From Streptomyces fragilis (GTDB lineage Bacteria; Actinomycetota; Actinomycetes; Streptomycetales; Streptomycetaceae), in NCBI RefSeq assembly GCF_003112515.1, contig NZ_BEVZ01000004.1, positions 930,001-994,000 of the forward strand: DNA of 64,000 nt. Direction: 5' to 3'. A program made the translations under genes and the position numbers. How positions within the stretch are numbered: the first letter of the stretch is position 1; each line of letters opens with the position of its first letter. Positions 15,331-22,341 of this stretch are shown here, in pieces. A model generated the notes under the pieces. The model ran no database searches. It had not been told where the DNA came from and saw only the letters and a list, made by a program, of their open reading frames with translations.

Positions 15331-15354
15331 CGTGGTTAGGTCTACCTAACCACG
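15331..15354. promoter_or_regulatory. Perfect 11-bp palindrome upstream of a small ORF (operator candidate)
   Basis: The arm CGTGGTTAGGT (15331-15341) is repeated in inverse at 15344-15354 with a 2-base centre. It contains TTAGG and CCTAA half sites recalling iron-box (DtxR/DmdR) sequences, but the spacing differs from that consensus. It lies 27 bases before the ATG at 15382 and is followed by AGGAGG, so it is more likely an operator or 5'-leader hairpin than a terminator. Confidence 0.55.
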
Positions 15355-15381
15355 CCCGTCCTCGGGATGTCAGGAGGCGTC

Positions 15382-15600
15382 ATGCTCTTCCCGGTTGCCG
15401 GCCCCGGCCGCCCCGATGCCATGGAGCAGCACCAGGCCGCCGCACCGGCGGACGCGGTGGCGCGCGGCGCCGCCGCGGTGTCGATGGGGGAACTCCTGGC
15501 CTCCTGCGCCGCCGCCCGGGCGGTCTCCGTGCCGCCGGCTCCGGCCCCCGCACCGGCCCCGGCGGCCCACGACGGCCGCCGGACGCGGGAGGCCGCGTAG
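15382..15600 (+). CDS. Small hypothetical protein behind the palindrome
   Basis: 72 residues beginning MLFPVAGPGRPDAMEQHQ, with an Ala-rich helix (DAVARGAAAVSMGELL) and a Pro-Ala run (PPAPAPAPAPAA) near the end. No family is recognised. Support comes from the perfect AGGAGG at 15372-15377 just before the ATG at 15382 and from the palindrome immediately upstream. It is convergent with tsaE. Confidence 0.5.
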   Translation: MLFPVAGPGRPDAMEQHQAAAPADAVARGAAAVSMGELLASCAAARAVSVPPAPAPAPAPAAHDGRRTREAA

Positions 15601-15661
15601 CCGCGGCGCCACGTAGCCGCCCCAGCGGCTCGATTGACCGCAGGATGCCCGGGCCGGGCGT

Positions 15662-16219
15662 TCAGTCCTTGAGGGCGTCCAGGTCGGCCAGGGCCCAGCG
15701 GTCGCCCAGGGCGGTGAGGGTGACGTGGCGGACGTCGTCGTCCGTGTCGCCGGTGGCGCGGGCGATCAGGATCTGGAGGCGGTCCTCCGTGAGGTCCTCG
15801 ACCTTGCCCTCGCCCCATTCCACGACGACCACCGACTCCGGCAGCGAGACGTCGAGGTCGAGGTCCTCCATCTCGTCCAGCCCGCCGCCCAGCCGGTAGG
15901 CGTCGACGTGGACCAGCGGCGGCCCGTCGCCGAGGGAGGGGTGGACGCGAGCGATCACGAAGGTCGGCGAGGTAACCGCGCCGCGGACGTTCAGGCCCTC
16001 GCCGAGGCCCCGGGTCATCGTGGTCTTCCCGGCGCCGAGCTCGCCGGTGAGCATCACGAGGTCGCCGGCGCGCAGCAGGCCGGCCAGTCGGCGGCCGAGG
16101 TCCAGCATCTCCTCGGCGGAGGTGACGGTCAGCTCCAGCGTCCGCCGGGCGCCGGCCGGCTCATGGGGACCGTGGGGGTTCTGCTCGCTGGGGTTGTGCG
16201 GTGCCGCGGGTGCTTCCAT
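15662..16219 (-). CDS. tsaE: tRNA threonylcarbamoyladenosine biosynthesis ATPase TsaE
   Basis: P-loop ATPase that drives turnover of the TsaB-TsaD t6A complex; 185 residues. Walker A is GELGAGKTT (59-67), followed by SPTFVIARVH and the family segment LVHVDAYRLGG, and VVVVEWGEG serves as Walker B. The first 26 residues are a His/Pro-rich extension. The start at 16219 lies 59 bases inside the end of the upstream hydrolase gene, an unusually long overlap that suggests coupled translation or that a later start is used. Confidence 0.94.
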   Translation of the reverse strand: MEAPAAPHNPSEQNPHGPHEPAGARRTLELTVTSAEEMLDLGRRLAGLLRAGDLVMLTGELGAGKTTMTRGLGEGLNVRGAVTSPTFVIARVHPSLGDGPPLVHVDAYRLGGGLDEMEDLDLDVSLPESVVVVEWGEGKVEDLTEDRLQILIARATGDTDDDVRHVTLTALGDRWALADLDALKD

Positions 16220-17462
16220 GGGACCCCACGGTAGCCGCCCCGGACGGTGCTCCCGCGCGGGCGAGCAGGTCGGCGAGCCGGGCGTTCACGATCTCGGGGT
16301 GCTCGAGCATCACCAGGTGGCCGGCGTCCGGCACCCGCACCAGTTCCGCGTCGGGCAGCTCCCGGGCCATCGTCTCGCTGTGGCCGACCGGGGTGACCAG
16401 GTCACCCTCCCCCGCCACGATCAGCACCGGCAGCCCGTGGAAGCGGGCCAGCGCGGCCGTCTTGTCGTGCGCGTCGAAGGCCGGGTAGAACTCGGCGACC
16501 ACGTCGATCGGCGTGGACTCGATCATCCGCTCGGCGAACCGGGCGACCACCGGGTCGACCTCGGCGGAGGCGAACGAGTACCGGGTGACGATCCCGGCGA
16601 GCACGTCGGCGGTGGCCTGCCGTCCCCGCTCCACGAGGTCGGCCCGCCGCCCCAGCGCCCGCAGCACGCCCGGCAGCAGGCGCCGTACCGCGTTCACCCC
16701 GACGGCGGGCAGCCCGAAGTGGACGTCGGCGAGCCCGCCGGAGGAGGTGCCCACCAGGGCGATCCCGGCGACCCGCTCGCGGACCAGGCCGGGGAACTGC
16801 TCGGCCAGCGCCATCACCGTCATCCCGCCCATGGAGTGCCCGACCAGCACCAGCGGACCGGTGGGCGCGGCGGCGTCGATCACGGCCTTCAGGTCGCGGC
16901 CCAGCTGGTCGATGGTGACCGGCGGCCCCTGCTGGGCCCGGGTGACGCCGCGCCCGGACCGGCCGTGGCCGCGCTGGTCCCAGTAGACGGCGCGCACGCC
17001 GGCGGCGCGCAGGGCCGCGCGCTGGAAGTGCCAGGAGTCCTGGTTGAGGCAGTAGCCGTGGCTGAACACCACCGTCACGGGGCCCGGGCGCACCGCCTGC
17101 TCGCGGCGGCCGCCGAACAGCCGGCGGCGGCGCGGCGGCACCGGTTCGGGGACGGCGACGGGCGCCTCGTCGATCTCGTAGTGCAGGGCGGTGCCGTCCT
17201 CGGCGTGGGCGGTGCCGGGGGCCCCGCGCAGGGTGCCGTAGGGGCCGCTGAGCTCCAGGGCGAGGCGGGCCCTGCGGCGGACGCCGCCGCCCATGGTGAG
17301 CCGCTCGACGACCACCCCGGCGGCGGCGCCCGCGGCGAGCACGCCGATCGCGGCGCCGGCCAGGCCGGTGGGGCGGCTCCAGGCCCGGGGGGCGGGGGCG
17401 GTGGCGCCCGTGGCGGCGACCACCAGCTCCGGGACGGTCACCGCCGGGCTCTCCTCACTCAC
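16161..17462 (-). CDS. Alpha/beta hydrolase
   Basis: 433-residue hydrolase with an N-terminal membrane segment (about 33-53, GLAGAAIGVLAAGAAAGVVV), so probably membrane-tethered. The alpha/beta fold shows oxyanion motif SHGYCLNQDSW, WDQRGHGRS, nucleophile elbow GHSMGG (S210), and the late Asp/His in GEGDLVTPV and PDAGHLVML. The GTG at 17462 is preceded by GAGGGAG. It lies between alr and tsaE in a co-directional group that is conserved in streptomycetes; the substrate is unknown. Confidence 0.87.
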   Translation of the reverse strand: MSEESPAVTVPELVVAATGATAPAPRAWSRPTGLAGAAIGVLAAGAAAGVVVERLTMGGGVRRRARLALELSGPYGTLRGAPGTAHAEDGTALHYEIDEAPVAVPEPVPPRRRRLFGGRREQAVRPGPVTVVFSHGYCLNQDSWHFQRAALRAAGVRAVYWDQRGHGRSGRGVTRAQQGPPVTIDQLGRDLKAVIDAAAPTGPLVLVGHSMGGMTVMALAEQFPGLVRERVAGIALVGTSSGGLADVHFGLPAVGVNAVRRLLPGVLRALGRRADLVERGRQATADVLAGIVTRYSFASAEVDPVVARFAERMIESTPIDVVAEFYPAFDAHDKTAALARFHGLPVLIVAGEGDLVTPVGHSETMARELPDAELVRVPDAGHLVMLEHPEIVNARLADLLARAGAPSGAATVGSHGSTRGTAQPQRAEPPRSP

Positions 17463-17549
17463 CTGGGCTCCCTCTTCTCCGGTCCCACCGGTTCGTCGCG
17501 GTGAACGGCCCGCCGCCGTGTCCGCGCCGCCGGGCCTCCTGCCGTTCGA

Positions 17550-18716
17550 TTACCCGGTGGGACGCTCGTTCACGTACACCCGGGGCACCCGGACGCCGAT
17601 GCGGGTCACGATCTCGTACGCGATGGTCCCGCACGCCTGCGCCCAGTCCTCGGCGGTGGGCTCGCCCTGGTCGCCCGCTCCGAACAGCACGGCCTCGCTG
17701 CCGGTCCGGGGCCGGTCGCCGCCGAGGTCCACCACGAACTGGTCCATGGCGATCCGCCCCGCGACCGTGCGGAGCTTGCCGTCGACCAGCACCGGGCCGG
17801 TGCCGGAGGCGTGCCGCGGGATGCCGTCGGCGTACCCGGCCGGGACGAGGCCGAGGGTGGTCTCCCCCGGGGTGACGTAGTGGTGTCCGTAGCTGACGCC
17901 GTGCCCGCCGGGCACCTCCTTGACCAGGACCAGGTCCGCGGACAGCCGCATCACGGGACGCAGGCCCAGGTCGGCGGAGGAGCCCAGCTCCGGGGCGGGT
18001 GAGACGCCGTAGACGGCGATGCCGGCCCGGACCAGGTCGAAGTGGGTGTCGGGGCGGGTCAGCAGGGCGGGAGAGTTGGCGATGTGCCGCACCTCCGGGC
18101 GGACGCCCTGGGCCTCGGCGTACCCGACCATCTCGCGGAAGAGGGCCAGCTGGGCGTCGGTGGCCGGGTGGTCCGGCTCGTCGGCGCAGGCGAAGTGCGA
18201 CCAGAGGCCGACGACCTCGATCAGTCCGTCCCGCTGTGCGGAGAGGGCGGCGGCGACCAGGTCCGGCCAGTCGGCGGGCTGGCAGCCGTTGCGGCCCAGG
18301 CCGGTGTCCGCCTTGAGGTGCACCCGGGCCGGGCGGCCCTCGGCACGCGCCGCGTCGGTCACCTCGCGCAGGGACCACGAGGCGCTCACCGAGACGTCCA
18401 CGTCCGCCGCGATCGCCTCCCGCCAGGGGCCGCCGGGGGCCCACAGCCAGCACAGGATCCGGCCGGGGAGGCCGGCGGCGCGCAGGGCCAGCGCCTCCTC
18501 GGGGGTGGCCGTGCCCAGCCACTCGGCGCCCGCCTCCTTGGCGGCGCGGGCGCACGGCACCGCGCCGTGGCCGTACCCGTCGGCCTTCACCACGGCCATC
18601 AGGGCGGCGCCGGAGACCCGGGCGCGCAGCGACCTCACGTTGGCGCGCAGGGCGTCCAGGTCGATCTCGGCCCGCACGCGGGGAGTGGTGCGGGGGCGCG
18701 GAACACGTTCACTCAT
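17550..18716 (-). CDS. alr: Alanine racemase
   Basis: PLP enzyme making D-alanine for peptidoglycan; 388 residues, the usual length. The PLP lysine is K44 in AVVKADGYGHG, followed by HLKADTGLGRNG, HIANSPALL, GIAVYGVSP and the catalytic-Tyr region VSYGHHYVTPGET. The start is set at the ATG at 18716, preceded by GGGGG; a much longer reading upstream runs through the tandem repeats and is rejected. It is the first gene of the alr-hydrolase-tsaE group. Confidence 0.96.
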   Translation of the reverse strand: MSERVPRPRTTPRVRAEIDLDALRANVRSLRARVSGAALMAVVKADGYGHGAVPCARAAKEAGAEWLGTATPEEALALRAAGLPGRILCWLWAPGGPWREAIAADVDVSVSASWSLREVTDAARAEGRPARVHLKADTGLGRNGCQPADWPDLVAAALSAQRDGLIEVVGLWSHFACADEPDHPATDAQLALFREMVGYAEAQGVRPEVRHIANSPALLTRPDTHFDLVRAGIAVYGVSPAPELGSSADLGLRPVMRLSADLVLVKEVPGGHGVSYGHHYVTPGETTLGLVPAGYADGIPRHASGTGPVLVDGKLRTVAGRIAMDQFVVDLGGDRPRTGSEAVLFGAGDQGEPTAEDWAQACGTIAYEIVTRIGVRVPRVYVNERPTG

Positions 18717-18915
18717 GGTCCCCCCAGTCTGACAGAGCCCGTTCCGCCCACCCGGAAGGGCGGTCCGCGGAAGGCCCGGGGCCCGGCCGCGGGACGGGGG
18801 CGCGTCGGGCGGCGGGCGCCAAAGAGCACGGGGCCCCGCCCGGGGGACGGGAGACCCCGCGGCGCACGACGGTGGACGGAGCCGGAGGGGAGGCCGTGGC
18901 GCACGACGAGGCACT

Positions 18916-19199
18916 GAGCCGGACCGGAGACCCCGCGGCGCACGGCAGAGCACGGAGCCGGACCCGAGACCCCGCCGCGCGTGACGGGGCACGGAGCCGA
19001 ACCGGAGACCCCGCCACGCACGACGGTGGACGGAGCCGGAGGGGACGACAGGGCACGGAGCCGGACCGGAGACCCCGCGGCGCACGGCAGAGCACGGAGC
19101 CGGACCCGAGACCCCGCCGCGCGTGACGGGGCACGGAGCCGAACCGGAGACCCCGCCACGCACGACGGTGGACGGAGCCGGAGGGGACGACAGGGCACG
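18916..19199. repeat. Perfect tandem duplication of a 142-bp unit built of 39-bp subrepeats
   Basis: 18916-19057 and 19058-19199 are identical base for base. Each unit consists of three 39-bp subrepeats and a 25-bp remnant, all starting GAGCCGG or GAGCCGA and sharing GGAGACCCCGC. A truncated further copy continues to about 19250, and degenerate copies precede the block. As 142 is not a multiple of 3, the array shifts frame between copies and is not coding. Confidence 0.93.
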
Positions 19200-19229
19200 G
19201 AGCCGGACGGGAGACCCGCCACGCACGCC

Positions 19230-19260
19230 GGGGCACGGAGCCGAACCGGTTCCGTGCCCC
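19230..19260 (-). terminator. nnrD terminator hairpin
   Basis: GGGGCACGGA (19230-19239) pairs perfectly with TCCGTGCCCC (19251-19260) around an 11-base loop, 11 bases beyond the nnrD stop. The left arm has been formed from a repeat unit (GGGGCACGGAGCC), so the minisatellite appears to derive from, or to have expanded out of, the terminator. Confidence 0.7.
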
Positions 19261-19271
19261 GGGGTGACCCG

Positions 19272-20756
19272 TCAGGAGCCGGAGGCGATGTCGCGCCAGG
19301 CGTCGGGGACGGCGGACGCGATGTCCTGCGCGGCGAGCGGCGCCCCGACGGCCCCGCGCCGCGCGGCCAGCCCGTGCAGGTACGCCCCCACGCTCCCCGC
19401 GTCCCGCGCGGACAGCCCCGACGCCAGCAACGACCCGGCGAGACCGGAGAGCACGTCCCCGCTGCCGGCCGTCGCCAGCCACGGCGTGCCGGTCGGGTTG
19501 ACCCGCACGGGCGCCGTACCGTCCCGCCCGGACGGGGCGGCCACCAGCGTGGTCGCCCCCTTCAGCAGCACCGTCGCCCGGTACCGCTCGGCGAGTTCGC
19601 GCGCCGCGGCGAGCCGCGCGGACTCGACCTCGGCCCGGTCGACCCCGAGCAGCGCGGCGGCCTCCCCGGCGTGCGGCGTCAGCAGGGTCGGCGCGGTCCG
19701 GGAGCGCACCACATCGGGGTCGGCGAGCCGCAGCCCGTCGGCGTCGATCAGCACCGGCACGTCCGCCTCACCGGCGACGTCCAGCACCTCCGCCACCGTG
19801 TCCGCGTCGTCCCCGGCACCCGGGCCGACCACCCAGGCCTGCACCCGGCCCGCCCGCCGCGGTCCCCCGTCGCTGACCAGCGTCTCCGGGTAGCGCGCGA
19901 GCACCGCGTCCCCGGCCGGGCCGGCGTACCGCACCGCTCCGGCGCCGCCGCGCAGCGCGCCCGCCACGGCGAGCACCGCGGCGCCCGGGTAGCGGGTCGA
20001 CCCGGCGGCGATCCCGACCACGCCGCGCCGGTACTTGTCGCTCTCCGCCCCGGGCCGGGGCAGCAGCCGGGCCACGTCGGCGTGCTGCAGCGCCTCCAGC
20101 TCCGGCCGCTCCGGCAGCCACGGGTCCAGCCCGATGTCCACCAGCCGCACCGCGCCGGCGTGTTCGCGCGCCGGGTCGATCAGCAGGGCCGCCTTGTGCG
20201 TGCCGAAGGTGACGGTGAGGTCGGCGCGCACCGCGGGGCCGCGCACCTCGCCGGTGTCCGCCTCCACACCGCTCGGCAGGTCCACCGCGATCACCGCGGC
20301 GCCGGCCGCGGCCGCCCGCTCCGCCAGCGGGGCGGCGCTTCCCCGCAGGCCGCCGTGGCCGCCGATGCCGACGATGCCGTCCACCACCAGGTCCGCGGCG
20401 TCGATCAGGCGCGAGGCGAGCGCCTCCGCCGTGGTCGCCTCGCGGCCGCCGGCCCGCCGCAGCGCGGCCAGGCCGCCGGAGTGTGCCTTCTCCGGCGCCG
20501 TGAGCACGGCCGTCACGCCGGCCCCGCGTTTCGCCAGCCGTGCTCCGGCGTACAGGGCGTCCCCGCCGTTGTCCCCGCTGCCGACCAGCAGCACCACCCG
20601 GCTGCCGTAGACCCGGCCCGCCGTCCGCCCCAGGACCTGGGCGCAGGCGGCGGCGAGCCCGGCGGCCGCCCGCTGCATCAACGCGCCCTCGGGGAGCCGC
20701 GCCATCAGCTCCCGTTCGGCCGCCCGTACCGTCTCCACGCTGTAGGCACTCCGCAT
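19272..20756 (-). CDS. nnrD: Bifunctional NAD(P)HX epimerase / ADP-dependent NAD(P)HX dehydratase
   Basis: Repairs hydrated NADH/NADPH. The protein has 494 residues in the fused bacterial layout: N-terminal epimerase domain (1 to about 215, with VVLLVGSGDNGGDALYAGR-type motif and VIAVDLPSGVEADTG) and C-terminal ribokinase-like dehydratase (about 225-494, with AWVVGPGAG, LLTPHAGEAAALL and TAGSGDVLSGLAGSLLA). The ATG at 20756 follows the acpS stop by 21 bases, so both are in one transcript. A hairpin ends the unit. Confidence 0.94.
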   Translation of the reverse strand: MRSAYSVETVRAAERELMARLPEGALMQRAAAGLAAACAQVLGRTAGRVYGSRVVLLVGSGDNGGDALYAGARLAKRGAGVTAVLTAPEKAHSGGLAALRRAGGREATTAEALASRLIDAADLVVDGIVGIGGHGGLRGSAAPLAERAAAAGAAVIAVDLPSGVEADTGEVRGPAVRADLTVTFGTHKAALLIDPAREHAGAVRLVDIGLDPWLPERPELEALQHADVARLLPRPGAESDKYRRGVVGIAAGSTRYPGAAVLAVAGALRGGAGAVRYAGPAGDAVLARYPETLVSDGGPRRAGRVQAWVVGPGAGDDADTVAEVLDVAGEADVPVLIDADGLRLADPDVVRSRTAPTLLTPHAGEAAALLGVDRAEVESARLAAARELAERYRATVLLKGATTLVAAPSGRDGTAPVRVNPTGTPWLATAGSGDVLSGLAGSLLASGLSARDAGSVGAYLHGLAARRGAVGAPLAAQDIASAVPDAWRDIASGS

Positions 20757-20777
20757 ACGGCGAGTCTTCCCCAGATG

Positions 20778-21149
20778 TCAGCCCTCCGCGATCACCACGG
20801 CCGAGGCGACGCCGGCATCGTGACTGAGCGACACGTGCCAGGAGCTGACGCCCAGTTCGGCGGCGCGGGCGGCGACGGTGCCGGTGACCCGCAGGCGGGG
20901 CCGGCCGCTGTCCTCCAGGTACACCTCGGCGTCCCGCCACTGCAGTCCGGGCGGCGCGCCCAGCGCCTTGGCCAGCGCCTCCTTCGCCGCGAAGCGGGCG
21001 GCCAGCGAGGCGATGCCGCGACGCTCACCGCTGGGGAGGGTCAACTCGCTGTCGTTGAAGAGGCGCTGGGCCATGTGCGGGGTGCGGGCGAGGGCGGCCC
21101 GGAAACGGTCGATCTCAGCCACGTCGATGCCGACGCCGATGATGCTCAT
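20778..21149 (-). CDS. acpS: Holo-[acyl-carrier-protein] synthase
   Basis: Transfers 4'-phosphopantetheine from CoA to acyl-carrier proteins; 123 residues. The two signature motifs are present: GVGIDVAEIDRF (with the Mg-binding Asp) and RFAAKEALAKALG (with the Glu/Lys pair). The ATG at 21149 fits the family start. TAGTCT ends 7 bases upstream and GGGGG lies between, so either a leaderless or a very short leader transcript is possible. DnaA-box-like repeats lie 42-115 bases upstream. Confidence 0.95.
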   Translation of the reverse strand: MSIIGVGIDVAEIDRFRAALARTPHMAQRLFNDSELTLPSGERRGIASLAARFAAKEALAKALGAPPGLQWRDAEVYLEDSGRPRLRVTGTVAARAAELGVSSWHVSLSHDAGVASAVVIAEG

Positions 21150-21156
21150 GGCCCCC

Positions 21157-21162
21157 AGACTA
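21157..21162 (-). promoter_or_regulatory. Candidate -10 element of acpS-nnrD
   Basis: TAGTCT on the minus strand, 7 bases before the acpS ATG; no clear -35. It belongs to the series of TAnnnT boxes set 6-8 bases from starts in this window. Confidence 0.45.
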
Positions 21163-21190
21163 CGGACGGGGCACACCCCCCGACGGGTTC

Positions 21191-21264
21191 TGTGGACAAC
21201 CGCCCCGGCAGTCCTCCGCCCCTGTGGACAACCCTCCGCCGCTCCCCGCCTCCCCTGTGGACGG
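21191..21264 (-). promoter_or_regulatory. Row of three DnaA-box-like nonamers
   Basis: TTGTCCACA (the Streptomyces DnaA-box consensus, read on the minus strand) occurs exactly at 21191-21199 and 21223-21231, and a 7-of-9 match (CCGTCCACA) at 21256-21264. Start-to-start spacing is 32 and 33 bases, about three helical turns, so all face the same side. They lie between divergent acpS and the 21367 gene. DnaA-dependent regulation or titration is inferred. Confidence 0.5.
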
Positions 21265-21366
21265 CCCTCGGACCTGTCCCCACCTGCTGTTAACCTGCGG
21301 CGGCATCGGATCGCGGCACCGTGACGCGCACCGCATCCACTTCCGACACATCCGCCTGGGGGGCCG

Positions 21367-22329
21367 ATGAGCAGTACCTACCGGACGACCGGCACGGTCA
21401 AGGGCCCGCCACGTCTCGATCCCTACGATCTCCACCCGGAGATGGCCGAACTGCGTACCCTCGTGACCGCCCGCGACTGGCCGGGCGTCCAGGCGTTCTT
21501 CGACGCCCGCTCGCAGACCGACCAGACCTACGCGGCCTCCCTGGTGAGCGAGATGCCGGGCGCGGAGACGTTCCTGGCCGACGCCGCGGCCCGGCACCCG
21601 GCCGCCCCGCTGCCGCGCACCCTGCTCGCCTACCGCCAGGTGGTGATCGGCTGGGGCATCCGCAGCGCGGCCCGCGCGCAGCACGTCTCGCGCGACCAGT
21701 TCCGTCAGTTCCACGACTGGCTGCGCAGGGCCGAGCAGCAGCTCATCGACGTGTGCGCGGAGCAGCCCGGCTTCCCGCTCGCCTGGTACGTCCGGCTGAT
21801 CACGGCCCGCGGCCTGGAGCTCGGACAGTCGGAGGCCCGCCGCCGCTACGACCGGCTCGCCGCCGTCGCCCCGCACCACTTCGCCGGGCAGTCCCAGCTG
21901 CTGCAGCAACTGTGCCCCAAGTGGGGCGGCTCCTGGGAGCTGGCGCACGGCTTCGCCCGGGAGTGCGCGGCCGCCGCTCCCAACGGTTCGAACTGCGCCG
22001 TGCTGGTGGCCGACGCGCACATCGAGCACTGGCTCGACCTGCCCTCGCCGGAGGACCAGGCGTACATGCGGGGCGTGCCGGTCCGCGACGACCTGCGCTT
22101 CGCCGCCGAGGTGTCGGTGTGGCACCCGGACCACCGCCCGGACACCCGGTGGACAGCGGCGCACAACACCTTCGCGATGGCCTTCTCGGTCGGCGGTCAC
22201 CTCAGGGACGCCGCCCGCCACTTCGCCGTCCTCGGCGACCGGGCCGACCCGTCGTCCTGGAAGTACCTGGGCGACGACGCCAGGGCCGTGTTCGCCAAGC
22301 ACCGCAAAGCCGCGCTCGCGGCGCGCTGA
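21367..22329 (+). CDS. Hypothetical protein, helical repeat type
   Basis: 320 residues, no function recognised. It is soluble, mostly alpha-helical and rich in Trp and His (RDWPGVQAFFDARS, GGSWELAHGFARECAAA, WLDLPSPEDQAYM), giving a TPR-like impression. No signal peptide or membrane segment. The ATG at 21367 has GGGGGG 4 bases upstream. It is followed after 12 bases by the M16 peptidase gene, so the two form an operon and may act together. Confidence 0.75.
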   Translation: MSSTYRTTGTVKGPPRLDPYDLHPEMAELRTLVTARDWPGVQAFFDARSQTDQTYAASLVSEMPGAETFLADAAARHPAAPLPRTLLAYRQVVIGWGIRSAARAQHVSRDQFRQFHDWLRRAEQQLIDVCAEQPGFPLAWYVRLITARGLELGQSEARRRYDRLAAVAPHHFAGQSQLLQQLCPKWGGSWELAHGFARECAAAAPNGSNCAVLVADAHIEHWLDLPSPEDQAYMRGVPVRDDLRFAAEVSVWHPDHRPDTRWTAAHNTFAMAFSVGGHLRDAARHFAVLGDRADPSSWKYLGDDARAVFAKHRKAALAAR

Positions 22330-22341
22330 GGGGGGACCACC

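Larger units (their letters stand above)
18717..19271. other. 555-bp gene-free spacer between alr and nnrD
   Basis: No credible gene lies here; all long readings are by-products of the GC-rich repeats. It holds the alr upstream region, degenerate repeat units from about 18840, the perfect 142-bp duplication (18916-19199), a partial third copy, and the nnrD terminator (19230-19260). Confidence 0.8.

Noticed and set aside
15331..15354. Classic iron box (DtxR/DmdR)
   Set aside because: TTAGG and CCTAA are present but separated by 4 instead of 9 bases, so the spacing does not fit; kept only as an unnamed operator candidate.
18840..19260. CRISPR array
   Set aside because: Repeats are directly abutting with no unique spacers, and no cas genes are near.
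18872..19893. Open frames through the 39-bp repeats that look like repetitive proteins (units ending RSRTGDP)
   Set aside because: The 142-bp period shifts frame between copies, so no single protein repeat exists; the frames run on as shadows of nnrD.
21191..21264. Chromosomal origin oriC
   Set aside because: Only three boxes and no dnaA, dnaN or rpmH nearby; streptomycete oriC holds many more boxes.
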